Shown one piece after another: positions 12,901 to 26,800 of a stretch of 64,000 nucleotides of DNA (positions within the stretch are counted from its first letter, which is position 1; each line of letters opens with the position of its first letter). The stretch is from Diprion similis. Taxonomy: Eukaryota; Arthropoda; Insecta; Hymenoptera; Diprionidae. The notes under the pieces were generated by a model. The model saw nothing but the letters and a program-made list of their open reading frames with translations. It searched no databases and had not been told where the DNA came from. Location: NCBI RefSeq assembly GCF_021155765.1, contig NC_060109.1:1823001-1887000 (forward strand), given 5' to 3'. Position numbers and translations under genes: made by a program.

Positions 12901-15560
12901 CGATCAATCGCAGTCCCGATACGCTGCGAGCAACACCTGCAAAGTTACAGCCGAAAAACTGCAGATTTTCATCGTCATTTTTCTGCTGCTGGTCCTAGGC
13001 TATTTTTCATGTGTTTTCTGAGTTCCTGGGCGTCGAATTAGTCTGAAAAGCGTCATACGGATCGATTCCCAGACAAAAGATTTTTCGGCCAAAAAAAATC
13101 CGAGGCTAACCCCTTTGCATTTTTGGCGAAAATTTCGACGACTTTGAAAAGTGCTGCAATTAATTCTTTAGGGTACTATTCCGACGTGATTTTGCGAGAG
13201 GAATCGATTAATCGCAGTCCCGATACGCTGCGAGCAACACCTGCAAAGTTACAGCCGGAAAACTGCAGATTTTCATCGTCATTTCTCTGCTGCTGGTCCT
13301 AGGCTATTTTTCATGTGTTTTCTGAGTTCCTGGGCGTCGAATTAGTCTGAAAAGCGTCATACGGATCGATTCCCAGACAAAAGATTTTTCGGCCAAAAAA
13401 AATCCAAGGCTAACCCCTTTGCATTTTTGGCGAAAATTTCGACGACTTTGAAAAGTTCTGCAATTAATTCTTTAAGGTACTATTCCGACGTGATTTTGCG
13501 GGAGGAATCGATTAATCGCAGTCCCGATACGCTGCGAGCAACACCTGCAAAGTTACAGCCGAAAAACTGCAGATTTTCATCGTCATTTTTCTGCTGCTGG
13601 TCCTAGGCTATTTTTCATGTGTTTTCTGGGTTCCTAGGCGTCGAATTAGTCTGAAAAGCGTCATACGGATCGATTTCCAGACTAAAGATTTTTCGGCCAA
13701 AAAAAATCCAAGGCTGACCCCTTTGCATTTTTGGCGAAAATTTCGACGACTTTGAAAAGTTCTGCAATTAATTCTTTAGGGTACTTTTACGACGTGATTT
13801 TGCGAGAGGAATCGATCAATCGCAGTCCCGATACGCTGCGAGCAACACCTGCAAAGTTACAGCCGAAAAACTGCAGATTTTCATCGTCAATTTTCTGCTG
13901 CTGGTCCTAGGCTATTTTTCATGTGTTCTCTGAGTTCCTGGGCGTCGAATGAGTCTAAAAAGCGTCATACGGATCGATTTCCAGACTAAAGATTTTTCGG
14001 CCAAAAAAAATCCAAGGCTGACCCCTTTGCATTTTTGGCGAAAATTTCGACGACTTTGAAAAGTTCTGCAATTAATCCTTTAGGGTACTTTACGACGTGA
14101 TTTTGCGAGAGGAATCGATCAATCGCAGTCCCGATACGCTGCGAGCAACACCTGCAAAGTTACAGCCGAAAAACTGCAGATTTTCATCGTCATTTTTCTG
14201 CTGCTGGTCCTAGGCTATTTTTCATGTGTTTTCTGAGTTCCTGGGCGTCGAGATAGTCTGAAAAGCGTCATACGGATCGATTCCCAGACAAAAGATTTTT
14301 CGGCCAAAAAAAATCCAAGGCTAACCCCTTTGCGTTTTTGGCGAAAATTTCAACGACTTTGAAAAGTTCTGCAATAAATTCTTTAAGGTACTATTCCGAC
14401 GTGATTTTGCGAGAGGAATCGATTAATCGCAGTCCTGATACGCTGCGAGCAACACCTGCAAAGTTACAGCCGAAAAACTGCAGATTTTCATCGTCATTTC
14501 TCTGCTGCTGGTCCTAGGCTATTTTTCATGTGTTTTCTGAGTTCCTGGGCGTCGAATGAGTCTAAAAAGCGTCATACGGACTGATTCCCAGACAAAAGAT
14601 TTTTCGGCCAAAAATAATCCAAGGCTAACCCCTTTGCATTTTTGGCGAAAATTTCGACGACTTTGAAAAAAGCTGCAATTAATTCTTTAGGGTACTATTT
14701 CGACGTGATTTTGCGAGAGGAATCGATTAATCGCAGTCCTGATACGCTGCGAGCAACACCTGCAAAGTTACAGCCGAAAAACTGCAGATTTTCATCGTCA
14801 TTTCTCTGCTGCTGGTCCTAGGCTATTTTTTATGTGTTTTCTGAGTTCCTGGGCGTCGAATTAGTTTAGAAAGCGTCATACGGATCGATTCCCAGACAAA
14901 AAATTTTTCGGCCAAAAAAAATCCAAGGCTAACCCCTTTGCATTTCTGGCGAAAATTTCGACGACTTCGAAAAGTGCTGCAATTATTTCTTTAGGGTACT
15001 ATTCCGACGTGATTTTGCGAGAGGAATCGATTAATCGCAGTCCCGATACGCTGCGAGCAACACCTGCAATGTTACAGCCGAAAAACTGCAGATTTTCATC
15101 GTCATTTCTCTGCTTCTGGTCCTAGGCTATTTTTCATGTGTTTTCTGAGTTCCTGGGCGTCGAATTAGTCTAAAAAGAGTCATACGGACTGATTCCCAGA
15201 CAAAAGATTTTTCGGCCAAAAATAATCCAAGGCTAACCCCTTTGAATTTTTGGCGAAAATTTCGACGACTTTGAAAAAAGCTGCAATTAATTCTTTAGGG
15301 TACTATTCCGACGTGATTTTGCGAGAGGAATCGATTAATCGCAGTCCCGATACGCTGCGAGCAACACCTGCAAAGTTACAGCCGGAAAACTGCAGATTTT
15401 CATCGTCATTTCTCTGCTGCTGGTCCTAGGCTATTTTTCATGTGTTTTCTGAGTTCCTGGTCGTCGAATGAGTCTAAAAAGCGTCATACGGATCGATTTC
15501 CAGACTAAAGATTTTTCGGCCAAAAAAAATCCAAGGCTGACCCCTTTGCATTTTTGGCGA
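9990..15560 (+). repeat. Nested block duplications inside the satellite (1215 and 4254 bp offsets)
   Basis: The private variant TGCTTCTGG occurs at 10,857 and 15,111, an offset of 4254 bp, which is fourteen monomers less two bases. The variant CTGGGTTCCTAGGCG occurs at 12,411 and 13,626, an offset of 1215 bp, which is four monomers less the single base missing from one 303-bp unit. CGAGATAGTCTG occurs near 9,997 and 14,250. The shorter duplication lies within the span of the longer one, so at least two rounds of block copying can be read. Confidence 0.85.
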
Positions 15561-18500
15561 AAATTTCGACGACTTTGAAAAGTTCTGCAATTAATTCTTT
15601 AGGGTACTTTTACGACGTGATTTTGCGAGAGGAATCGATCAATCGCAGTCCCGATACGCTGCGAGCAACACCTGCAAAGTTACAGCCGAAAAACTGCAGA
15701 TTTTCATCGTCATTTTTCTGCTGCTGGTCCTAGGCTATTTTTCATGTGTTCTCTGAGTTCCTGGGCGTCGAATGAGTCTAAAAAGCGTCATACGGATCGA
15801 TTTCCAGACTAAAGATTTTTCGGCCAAAAAAAATCCAAGGCTGACCCCTTTGCATTTTTGGCGAAAATTTCGACGACTTTGAAAAGTTCTGCAATTAATT
15901 CTTTAGGGTACTTTACGACGTGATTTTGCGAGAGGAATCGATCAATCGCAGTCCCGATACGCTGCGAGCAACACCTGCAAAGTTACAGCCGAAAAACTGC
16001 AGATTTTCATCGTCATTTTTCTGCTGCTGGTCCTAGGCTATTTTTCATGTGTTTTCTGAGTTCCTGGGCGTCGAATTAGTCTGAAAAGCGTCATACGGAT
16101 CGATTCCCAGACAAAAGATTTTTCGGCCAAAAAAAATCCGAGGCTAACCCCTTTGCATTTTTGGCGAAAATTTCGACGACTTTGAAAAGTGCTGCCATTA
16201 ATTCTTTAGGGTACTATTCCGACGTGATTTTGCGAGAGGAATCGATTGATCGCAGTCCTGATACGCTGCGAGCAACACCTGCAAAGTTACAGCCGAAAAC
16301 CTGCAGATTTTCATCGTCATTTCTCTGCTGCTGGTCCTAGGCTATTTTTCATGTGTTTTCTGAGTTCCTGGGCGTCGAATTAGTCTAAAAAGCGTCATAC
16401 GGACTGATTCCCAGACAAAAGATTTTTCGGCCAAAAATAATCCAAGGCTAACCCCTTTGCATTTTTGGCGAAAATTTCGACGACTTTGAAAAAAGCTGCA
16501 ATCAATTCTTTAGGGTACTATTTCGACGTGATTTTGCGAGAGGAATCGATTAATCGCAGTCCCGATACGCTGCGAGCAACACCTGCAAAGTTACAGCCGA
16601 AAAACTGCAGATTTTCATCGTCATTTTTCTGCTGCTGGTCCTAGGCTATTTTTCATGTGTTTTCTGAGTTCCTGGGCGTCGAATTAGTCTGAAAAGCGTC
16701 ATACGGATCGATTCCCAGACAAAAGATTTTTCGGCCAAAAAAAATCCAAGGCTAACCCCTTTGCATTTATGGCGAAAATTTCGACGACTTTGAAAAGTTC
16801 CGAATTAATTCTTTAGGGTACTATACCGACCTGATTTTGCGAGAGGAATCGATTAATCGCAGTCCCGATACGCTGCGAGCAACACCTGCAAAGTTACAGC
16901 CGAAAAACTGCAGATTTTCATCGTCATTTTTCTGCTGCTGGTCCTAGGCTATTTTTCATGTGTTCTCTGAGTTCCTGGGCGTCGAATTAGTCTGAAAAGC
17001 GTCATACGGATCGATTCCCAGACAAAAGATTTTTCGGCCAAAAAAAATCCAAGGCTAACCCCTTTGCATTTTTGGCGAAAATTTCGACGACTTTGAAAAG
17101 TTCTGCAATTAATTCTTTAGGGTACTATTCCGACGTGATTTTGCGAGAGGAATCGATTAATCGCAGTCCCGATACGCTGCGAGCAACACCTGCAAAGTTA
17201 CAGCCGAAAAACTGCAGATTTTCATCGTCATTTTTCTGCTGCTGGTCCTAGGCTATTTTTCATGTGTTCTCTGAGTTCCTGGGCGTCGAATTAGTCTGAG
17301 AAGCGTCATACGGATCGATTCCCAGACAAAAGATTTTTCGGCCAAAAAAAATCCAAGGCTAACCCCTTTGCGTTTTTGGCGAAAATTTCAACGACTTTGA
17401 AAAGTTCTGCAATTAATTCTTTAAGGTACTGTACTGACGTGATTTTGCGAGAGGAATCGATAAATCGCAGTCCCGATACGCTGCGAGCAACACCTGCAAA
17501 GTTACAGCCGAAAAACTGCAGATTTTCATCGTCATTTTTCTGCTGCTGGTCCTAGGCTATTTTTCATGTGTTTTCTGAGTTCCTGGGCGTCGAATTAGTC
17601 TGAAAAGCGTCATCCGGATCGATTCCCGGACAAAAGATTTTTCGGCCAAAAAAAATCCAAGGCTAACCCCTTTGCGTTTTTGGCGAAAATTTCAACGACT
17701 TTGAAAAGTTCTGCAATTAATTCTTTAAGGTACTATTCCGACGTGATTTTGCGAGAGGAATCGATTAATCGCAGTCCCGATACGCTGCGAGCAACACCTG
17801 CAAAGTTACAGCCGAAAAACTGCAGATTTTCATCGTCATTTTTCTGCTGCTGGTCCTAGGCTATTTTTCATGTGTTTTCTGAGTTCCTGGGCGTCGAATT
17901 AGTCTGAAAAGCGTCATACGGATCGATTCCCAGACAAAAGATTTTTCGGCCAAAAAAAATCCAAGGCTAACCTCTTTGCATTTTTGGCGAAAATTTCGAC
18001 GACTTTGAAAAGTTCTGCAATTAATTCTTTAGGGTACTATTCCGACGTGATTTTGCGAGAGAAATCGATTAATCGCAGTCCCGATACGCTGCGAGCAACA
18101 CCTGCAAAGTTACAGCCGAAAAACTGCAGATTTTCATCGTTATTTCTCTGCTGCTGGTCCTAGGCTATTTTTCATGTGTTTTCTGAGTTCCTGGGCGTCG
18201 AATGAGTCTAAAAAGCGTCATACGGACTGATTCCCAGACAAAAGATTTTTCGGCCAAAAATAATCCAAGGCTAACCCCTTTGCATTTTTAGCGAAAATTT
18301 CGACGACTTTGAAAAAAGCTGCAATTAATTCTTTAGGGTACTATTTCGACGCGATTTTGCGAGAGGAATCGATTAATCGCAGTCCCGATACGCTGCGAGC
18401 AACACCTGCAAAGTTACAGCCGAAAAACTGCAGATTTTCATCGTCATTTTTCTGCTGCTGGTCCTAGGCTATTTTTCATGTGTTCTCTGAGTTCCTGGGC

Positions 18501-20899
18501 GTCGAATTAGTCTGAAAAGCGTCATACGGATCGATTCCCAGACAAAAGATTTTTCGGCCAAAAAAAATCCAAGGCTAACCCCTTTGCATTTTTGGCGAAA
18601 ATTTCGACGACTTTGAAAAGTTCTGCAATTAATTCTTGTAGGTACTATTCCGACGTGATTTTGCGAGAGGAATCGATTAATCGCAGTCCCGATACGCTGC
18701 GAGCAACACCTGCAATGTTACAGCCGAAAAACTGCAGATTTTCATCGTCATTTCTCTGCTGCTGGTCCTAGGCTATTTTTCATGTGTTTTCCTGAGTTCC
18801 TGGGCGTCGAATTAGTCTAAAAAGCGTCATACGGACTGATTCCCAGACAAAAGATTTTTCGGCCAAAAATAATCCAAGGCTAACCCCTTTGCATTTTTGG
18901 CGAAAATTTCGACGACTTTGAAAAAAGCTGCAATTAATTCTTTAGGGTACTATTCCGACGTGATTTTGCGAGAGGAATCGATTAATCGCAGTCCCGATAC
19001 GCTGCGAGCAACACCTGCAAAGTTACAGCCGAAAAACTGCAGATTTTCATCGTCATTTTTCTGCTGCTGGTCCTAGGCTATTTTTCATGTGTTCTCTGAG
19101 TTCCTGGGCGTCGAATTAGTCTGAAAAGCGTCATACGGATCGATTCCCAGACAAAAGATTTTTCGACCAAAAAAAATCCAAGGCTAACCCGTTTGCATTT
19201 TTGGCGAAAATTTCGACGACTTTGAAAAGTTCTGCAATTAATTCTTTTAGGTACTATTCCGACGTGATTTTGCGAGAGGAATCGATGAATCGCAGTCCCG
19301 ATACGCTGCGAGCAACACCTGCAAAGTTACAGCCGAAAAACTGCAGATTTTCATCGTCATTTTTCTGCTGCTGGTCCTAGGCTATTTTTCATATGTTCTC
19401 TGAGTTCCTGGGCGTCGAATTAGTCTGAAAAGCGTCATACAGATTGATTCCCAGACAAAAGATTTTTCGGCCAAAAATAATCCAAGGCTAACCCCTTTGC
19501 ATTTTTGGCGAAAATTTCGACGACTTCGAAAAGTGCTGCAATTAATTCTTTAGGGTACTATTCCGACGTGATTTTGCGAGAGGAATCGATTAATCGCAGT
19601 CCCGATACGCTGCAAGCAACACCTGCAAAGTTACAGCCGAAAAACTGCAGATTTTCATCGTCATTTTTCTGCTGCTGGTCCTAGGCTATTTTTCATGTGT
19701 TCTCTGAGTTCCTGGGCGTCGAATTAGTCTGAAAAGCGTCATACGGATCGATTCCCAGACAAAAGATTTTTCGGCCAAAAAAAATCCAAGGCTAACCCCT
19801 TTGCATTTTTGGCGAAAATTTCGACGACTTTGAAAAGTTCTGCAATTAATTCTTGTAGGTACTATTCCGACGTGATTTTGCGAGAGGAATCGATTAATCG
19901 CAGTCCCGATACGCTGCGAGCAACACCTGCAAAGTTACAGCCGAAAAACTGCAGATTTTCATCGTCATTTTTCTGCTGCTGGTCCTAGGCTATTTTTCAT
20001 GTGTTCTCTGAGTTCCTGGGCGTCGAATTAGTCTGAAAAGCGTCATACAGATTGATTCCCAGACAAAAGATTTTTCGGCCAAAAAAAATCCAAGGCTAAC
20101 CCCTTTGCATTTTTGGCGAAAATTTTGACGACTTTGAAAAGTTCTGCAATTAATTCTTTAGGGTACTATTCCGACGTGATTTTGCGAGAGGAATCGATTA
20201 TTCGCAGTCCCGATACGCTGCGAGCAACACCTGCAAAGTTACAGCCGAAAAACTGCAGATTTTCATCGTCATTTTTCTGCTGCTGGTCCTAGGCTATTTT
20301 TCATGTGTTCTCTGAGTTCCTGGGCGTCGAATTAGTCTGAAAAGCGTCATACGGATCTATTCCCAGACAAAAGATTTTTCGGCCAAAAAAAATCCAAGGC
20401 TAACCCGTTTGCATTTTTGGCGAAAATTCCGACGACTTTGAAAAGTTCTGCAATTAATTCTTTTAGGTACTATTCCGACGTGATTTTGCGAGAGGAATCG
20501 ATGAATCGCAGTCCCGATACGCTGCGAGCAACACCTGCAAAGTTACAGCCGAAAAACTGCAGATTTTCATCGTCATTTTTCTGCTGCTGGTCCTAGGCTA
20601 TTTTTCATGTGTTCTCTGAGTTCCTGGGCGTCGAATTAGTCTGAAAAGCGTCATACGGATCGATTCCCAGACAAAAGATTTTTCGGCCAAAAAAAATCCA
20701 AGGCTAACCCCTTTGCATTTTTGGCGAAAATTTCGACGACTTTGAAAAGTTCTGCAATTAATTCTTGTAGGTACTATTCCGACGTGATTTTGCGAGAGGA
20801 ATCGATTAATCGCAGTCCCGATACGCTGCGAGCAACACCTGCAAAGTTACAGCCGAAAAACTGCAGATTCTCATCGTCATTTTTCTGCTGCTGGTCCTA

Positions 20900-23800
20900 G
20901 GCTATTTTTTATGGGTTTTCTGAGTTCCTGGGCATTGAATTAGTCTGAAAAGCGTCATACGGATCGATTCCCAGACAAAAGATTTTTCGGCCAAAAAAAA
21001 TCCAAGGCTAACCCCTTTGCATTTTTGGCGAAAATTTCGACGACTTTGAAAAGTGCTGCAATTAATTCTTTAGGGTACTATTCCGACGTGATTTTGCAAG
21101 AGGAATCGATTAATCGCAGTCCCGATACGCTGCGAGCAACACCTGCAAAGTTACAGCCGAAAAACTGCAGATTTTCATCGTCATTTCTGTGCTGCTGGTC
21201 CTAGGCTATTTTTCATGTGTTTTCTGAGTTCCTGGGCGTCGAATTAGTCTAAAAAGCGTCATACGGACTGATTCCCAGATGAAAGATTTTTCGGCCAAAA
21301 ATAATCCAAGGCTAACCCCTTTGCATTTTTGGCGAAAATTTCGACGACTTTGAAAAAAGCTGCAATTAATTCTTTAGGGTACTATTCCGACGTGATTTTG
21401 CGAGAGGAATCGATTATTCGCAGTCCCGATACGCTGCGAGCAACACCTGCAAAGTTACAGCCGAAAAACTGCAGATTTTCATCGTCATTTTTCTGCTGCT
21501 GGTCCTAGGCTATTTTTCATATGTTTTCTGAGTTCCTGGGCGTCGAATTAGTCTGAAAAGCGTCATACGGATCGATTCCCAGACAAAAGATTTTTCGGCC
21601 AAAAAAAATCCAAGGCTAACCCCTTTGCATTTTTGGCGAGTATTTCGACGACTTTAAAATGTTCTGCAATTAATTCTTTAGGGTACTATTCCGACGTGAT
21701 TTTGCGAGAGGAATCGATTAATCGCAGTCCCGATACGCTGCGAGCAACACCTGCAAAGTTACAGCCGAAAAACTGCAGATTTTCATCGTCATTTTTCTGC
21801 TGCTGGTCCTAGGCTATTTTTCATGTGTTCTCTGAGTTCCTGGGCGTCGAATTAGTCTGAAAAGCGTCATACGGATCGATTCCCAGACAAAAGATTTTTC
21901 GGCCAAAAAAAATCCAAGGCTAACCCGTTTGCATTTTTGGCGAAAATTCCGACGACTTTGAAAAGTTCTGCAATTAATTCTTTTAGGTACTATTCCGACG
22001 TGATTTTGCGAGAGGAATCGATGAATCGCAGTCCCGATACGCTGCGAGCAACACCTGCAAAGTTACAGCCGAAAAACTGCAGATTTTCATCGTCATTTTT
22101 CTGCTGCTGGTCCTAGGCTATTTTTCATATGTTTTCTGAGTTCCTGGGCGTCGAATTAGTCTGAAAAGCGTCATACGGATTGATTCCCAGACAAAAGATT
22201 TTTCGGCCAAAAAAAATCCAAGGCTAACCCGTTTGCATTTTTGGCGAAAATTCCGGCGACTTTGAAAAGTTCTGCAATTAATTCTTTTAGGTACTATTCC
22301 GACGTGATTTTGCGAGAGGAATCGATGAATCGCAGTCCCGATACGCTGCGAGCAACACCTGCAAAGTTACAGCCGAAAAACTGCAGATTTTCATCGTCAT
22401 TTTTCTGCTGCTGGTCCTAGGCTATTTTTCATATGTTTTCTGAGTTCCTGGGCGTCGAATTAGTCTGAAAAGCGTCATACGGATCGATTCCCAGACAAAA
22501 GATTTTTCGGCCAAAAAAAATCCAAGGCTAACCCGTTTGCATTTTTGGCGAAAATTCCGACGACTTTGAAAAGTTCTGCAATTAATTCTTTAGGGTACTA
22601 TTCCGACGTGATTTTGCGAGAGGAATCGATTAATCGCAGTCCCGATACGCTGCGAGCAACACCTGCAAAGTTACAGCCGAAAAACTGCAGATTTTCATCG
22701 TCATTTTTCTGCTGCTGGTCCTAGGCTATTTTTCATGTGTTCTCTGAGTTCCTGGGCGTCGAATTAGTCTGAAAAGCGTCATACAGATTGATTCCCAGAC
22801 AAAAGATTTTTCGGCCAAAAAAAATCCAAGGCTAACCCCTTTGCATTTTCGGCGAAAATTTCGACGACTTTGAAAAGTTCTGCAATTAATTCTTTAAGGT
22901 ACTATTCCGACGTGATTTTGCGAGAGGAATCGATTAATCGCAGTCCCGATACGCTGCGAGCAACACCTGCAATGTTACAGCCGAAAAACTGCAGATTTTC
23001 ATCGTCATTTTTCTGCTGCTGGTCCTAGGCTATTTTTCATGTGTTTTCTGAGTTCCTGGGCGTCGAATTAGTCCAAAAAGCGTCATACGGACTGATTCCC
23101 AGACAAAAGATTTTTCGGCCAAAAATAATCCAAGGCTAACCCCTTTGCATTTTTGGCGAAAATTTCGACGACTTCGAAAAGTGCTGCAATTAATTCTTTA
23201 GGGTACTATTCCGACGTGATTTTGCGAGAGGAATCGATTAATCGCAGTCCCGATACGCTGCGAGCAACACCTGCAAAGTTACAGCCGAAAAACTGCAGAT
23301 TCTCATCGTCATTTTTCTGCTGCTGGTCCTAGGCTATTTTTTATGGGTTTTCTGAGTTCCTGGGCATTGAATTAGTCTGAAAAGCGTCATACGGATCGAT
23401 TCCCAGACAAAAGATTTTTCGGCCAAAAAAAATCCAAGGCTAACCCCTTTGCATTTTTGGCGAAAATTTCGACGACTTTGAAAAGTGCTGCAATTAATTC
23501 TTTAGGGTACTATTCCGACGTGATTTTGCAAGAGGAATCGATTAATCGCAGTCCCGATACGCTGCGAGCAACACCTGCAAAGTTACAGCCGAAAAACTGC
23601 AGATTTTCATCGTCATTTCTGTGCTGCTGGTCCTAGGCTATTTTTCATGTGTTTTCTGAGTTCCTGGGCGTCGAATTAGTCTAAAAAGCGTCATACGGAC
23701 TGATTCCCAGATGAAAGATTTTTCGGCCAAAAATAATCCAAGGCTAACCCCTTTGCATTTTTGGCGAAAATTTCGACGACTTTGAAAAAAGCTGCAATTA

Positions 23801-26800
23801 ATTCTTTAGGGTACTATTCCGACGTGATTTTGCGAGAGGAATCGATTATTCGCAGTCCCGATACGCTGCGAGCAACACCTGCAAAGTTACAGCCGAAAAA
23901 CTGCAGATTTTCATCGTCATTTTTCTGCTGCTGGTCCTAGGCTATTTTTCATATGTTTTCTGAGTTCCTGGGCGTCGAATTAGTCTGAAAAGCGTCATAC
24001 GGATCGATTCCCAGACAAAAGATTTTTCGGCCAAAAAAAATCCAAGGCTAACCCCTTTGCATTTTTGGCGAGTATTTCGACGACTTTAAAATGTTCTGCA
24101 ATTAATTCTTTAGGGTACTATTCCGACGTGATTTTGCGAGAGGAATCGATTAATCGCAGTCCCGATACGCTGCGAGCAACACCTGCAAAGTTACAGCCGA
24201 AAAACTGCAGATTTTCATCGTCATTTTTCTGCTGCTGGTCCTAGGCTATTTTTCATGTGTTCTCTGAGTTCCTGGGCGTCGAATTAGTCTGAAAAGCGTC
24301 ATACAGATTGATTCCCAGACAAAAGATTTTTCGGCCAAAAAAAATCCAAGGCTAACCCCTTTGCATTTTCGGCGAAAATTTTGACGACTTTGAAAAGTTC
24401 TGCAATTAATTCTTTAAGGTACTATTCCGACGTGATTTTGCGAGAGGAATCGATTAATCGCAGTCCCGATACGCTGCGAGCAACACCTGCAAAGTTACAG
24501 CCGAAAAACTGCAGATTTTCATCGTCATTTCTGTGCTGCTGGTCCTAGGCTATTTTTCATGTGTTTTCTGAGTTCCTGGGCGTCGAATTAGTCTAAAAAG
24601 CGTCATACGGACTGATTCCCAGACAAAAGATTTTTCGGCCAAAAATAATCCAAGGCTAACCCCTTTGCATTTTTGGCGAAAATTTCGACGACTTCGAAAA
24701 GTGCTGCAATTAATTCTTTAGGGTACTATTCCGACGTGATTTTGCGAGAGGAATCGATTAATCGCAGTCCCGATACGCTGCGAGCAACACCTGCAAAGTT
24801 ACAGCCGAAAAACTGCAGATTCTCATCGTCATTTTTCTGCTGCTGGTCCTAGGCTATTTTTTATGGGTTTTCTGAGTTCCTGGGCATTGAATTAGTCTGA
24901 AAAGCGTCATACGGATCGATTCCCAGACAAAAGATTTTTCGGCCAAAAAAAATCCAAGGCTAACCCCTTTGCATTTTTGGCGAAAATTTCGACGACTTTG
25001 AAAAGTGCTGCAATTAATTCTTTAGGGTACTATTCCGACGTGATTTTGCAAGAGGAATCGATTAATCGCAGTCCCGATACGCTGCGAGCAACACCTGCAA
25101 AGTTACAGCCGAAAAACTGCAGATTTTCATCGTCATTTCTGTGCTGCTGGTCCTAGGCTATTTTTCATGTGTTTTCTGAGTTCCTGGGCGTCGAATTAGT
25201 CTAAAAAGCGTCATACGGACTGATTCCCAGATGAAAGATTTTTCGGCCAAAAATAATCCAAGGCTAACCCCTTTGCATTTTTGGCGAAAATTTCGACGAC
25301 TTTGAAAAAAGCTGCAATTAATTCTTTAGGGTACTATTCCGACGTGATTTTGCGAGAGGAATCGATTATTCGCAGTCCCGATACGCTGCGAGCAACACCT
25401 GCAAAGTTACAGCCGAAAAACTGCAGATTTTCATCGTCATTTTTCTGCTGCTGGTCCTAGGCTATTTTTCATGTGTTCTCTGAGTTCCTGGGCGTCGAAT
25501 TAGTCTGAAAAGCGTCATACGGATCGATTCCCAGACAAAAGATTTTTCGGCCAAAAAAAATCCAAGGCTAACCCCTTTGCATTTTTGGCGAAAATTTCGA
25601 CGACTTTGAAAAGTTCTGCAATTAATTCTTGTAGGTACTATTCCGACGTGATTTTGCGAGAGGAATCGATTAATCGCAGTCCCGATACGCTGCGAGCAAC
25701 ACCTGCAAAGTTACAGCCGAAAAACTGCAGATTTTCATCGTCATTTTTCCGCTGCTGGTCCTAGGCTATTTTTCATGTGTTCTCTGAGTTCCTGGGCGTC
25801 GAATTAGTCTGAAAAGCGTCATACAGATTGATTCCCAGACAAAAGATTTTTCGGCCAAAAAAAATCCAAGGCTAACCCCTTTGCATTTTCGGCGAAAATT
25901 TCGACGACTTTGAAAAGTTCTGCAATTAATTCTTTAAGGTACTATTCCGACGTGATTTTGCGAGAGGAATCGATTAATCGCAGTCCCGATACGCTGCGAG
26001 CAACACCTGCAATGTTACAGCCGAAAAACTGCAGATTTTCATCGTCATTTTTCTGCTGCTGGTCCTAGGCTATTTTTCATGTGTTTTCTGAGTTCCTGGG
26101 CGTCGAATTAGTCCAAAAAGCGTCATACGGACTGATTCCCAGACAAAAGATTTTTCGGCCAAAAATAATCCAAGGCTAACCCCTTTGCATTTTTGGCGAA
26201 AATTTCGACGACTTCGAAAAGTGCTGCAATTAATTCTTTAGGGTACTATTCCGACGTGATTTTGCGAGAGGAATCGATTAATCGCAGTCCCGATACGCTG
26301 CGAGCAACACCTGCAAAGTTACAGCCGAAAAACTGCAGATTCTCATCGTCATTTTTCTGCTGCTGGTCCTAGGCTATTTTTTATGGGTTTTCTGAGTTCC
26401 TGGGCATTGAATTAGTCTGAAAAGCGTCATACGGATCGATTCCCAGACAAAAGATTTTTCGGCCAAAAAAAATCCAAGGCTAACCCCTTTGCATTTTTGG
26501 CGAAAATTTCGACGACTTTGAAAAGTGCTGCAATTAATTCTTTAGGGTACTATTCCGACGTGATTTTGCAAGAGGAATCGATTAATCGCAGTCCCGATAC
26601 GCTGCGAGCAACACCTGCAAAGTTACAGCCGAAAAACTGCAGATTTTCATCGTCATTTTTCTGCTGCTGGTCCTAGGCTATTTTTCATATGTTTTCTGAG
26701 TTCCTGGGCGTCGAATTAGTCTGAAAAGCGTCATACGGATCGATTCCCAGACAAAAGATTTTTCGGCCAAAAAAAATCCAAGGCTAACCCCTTTGCATTT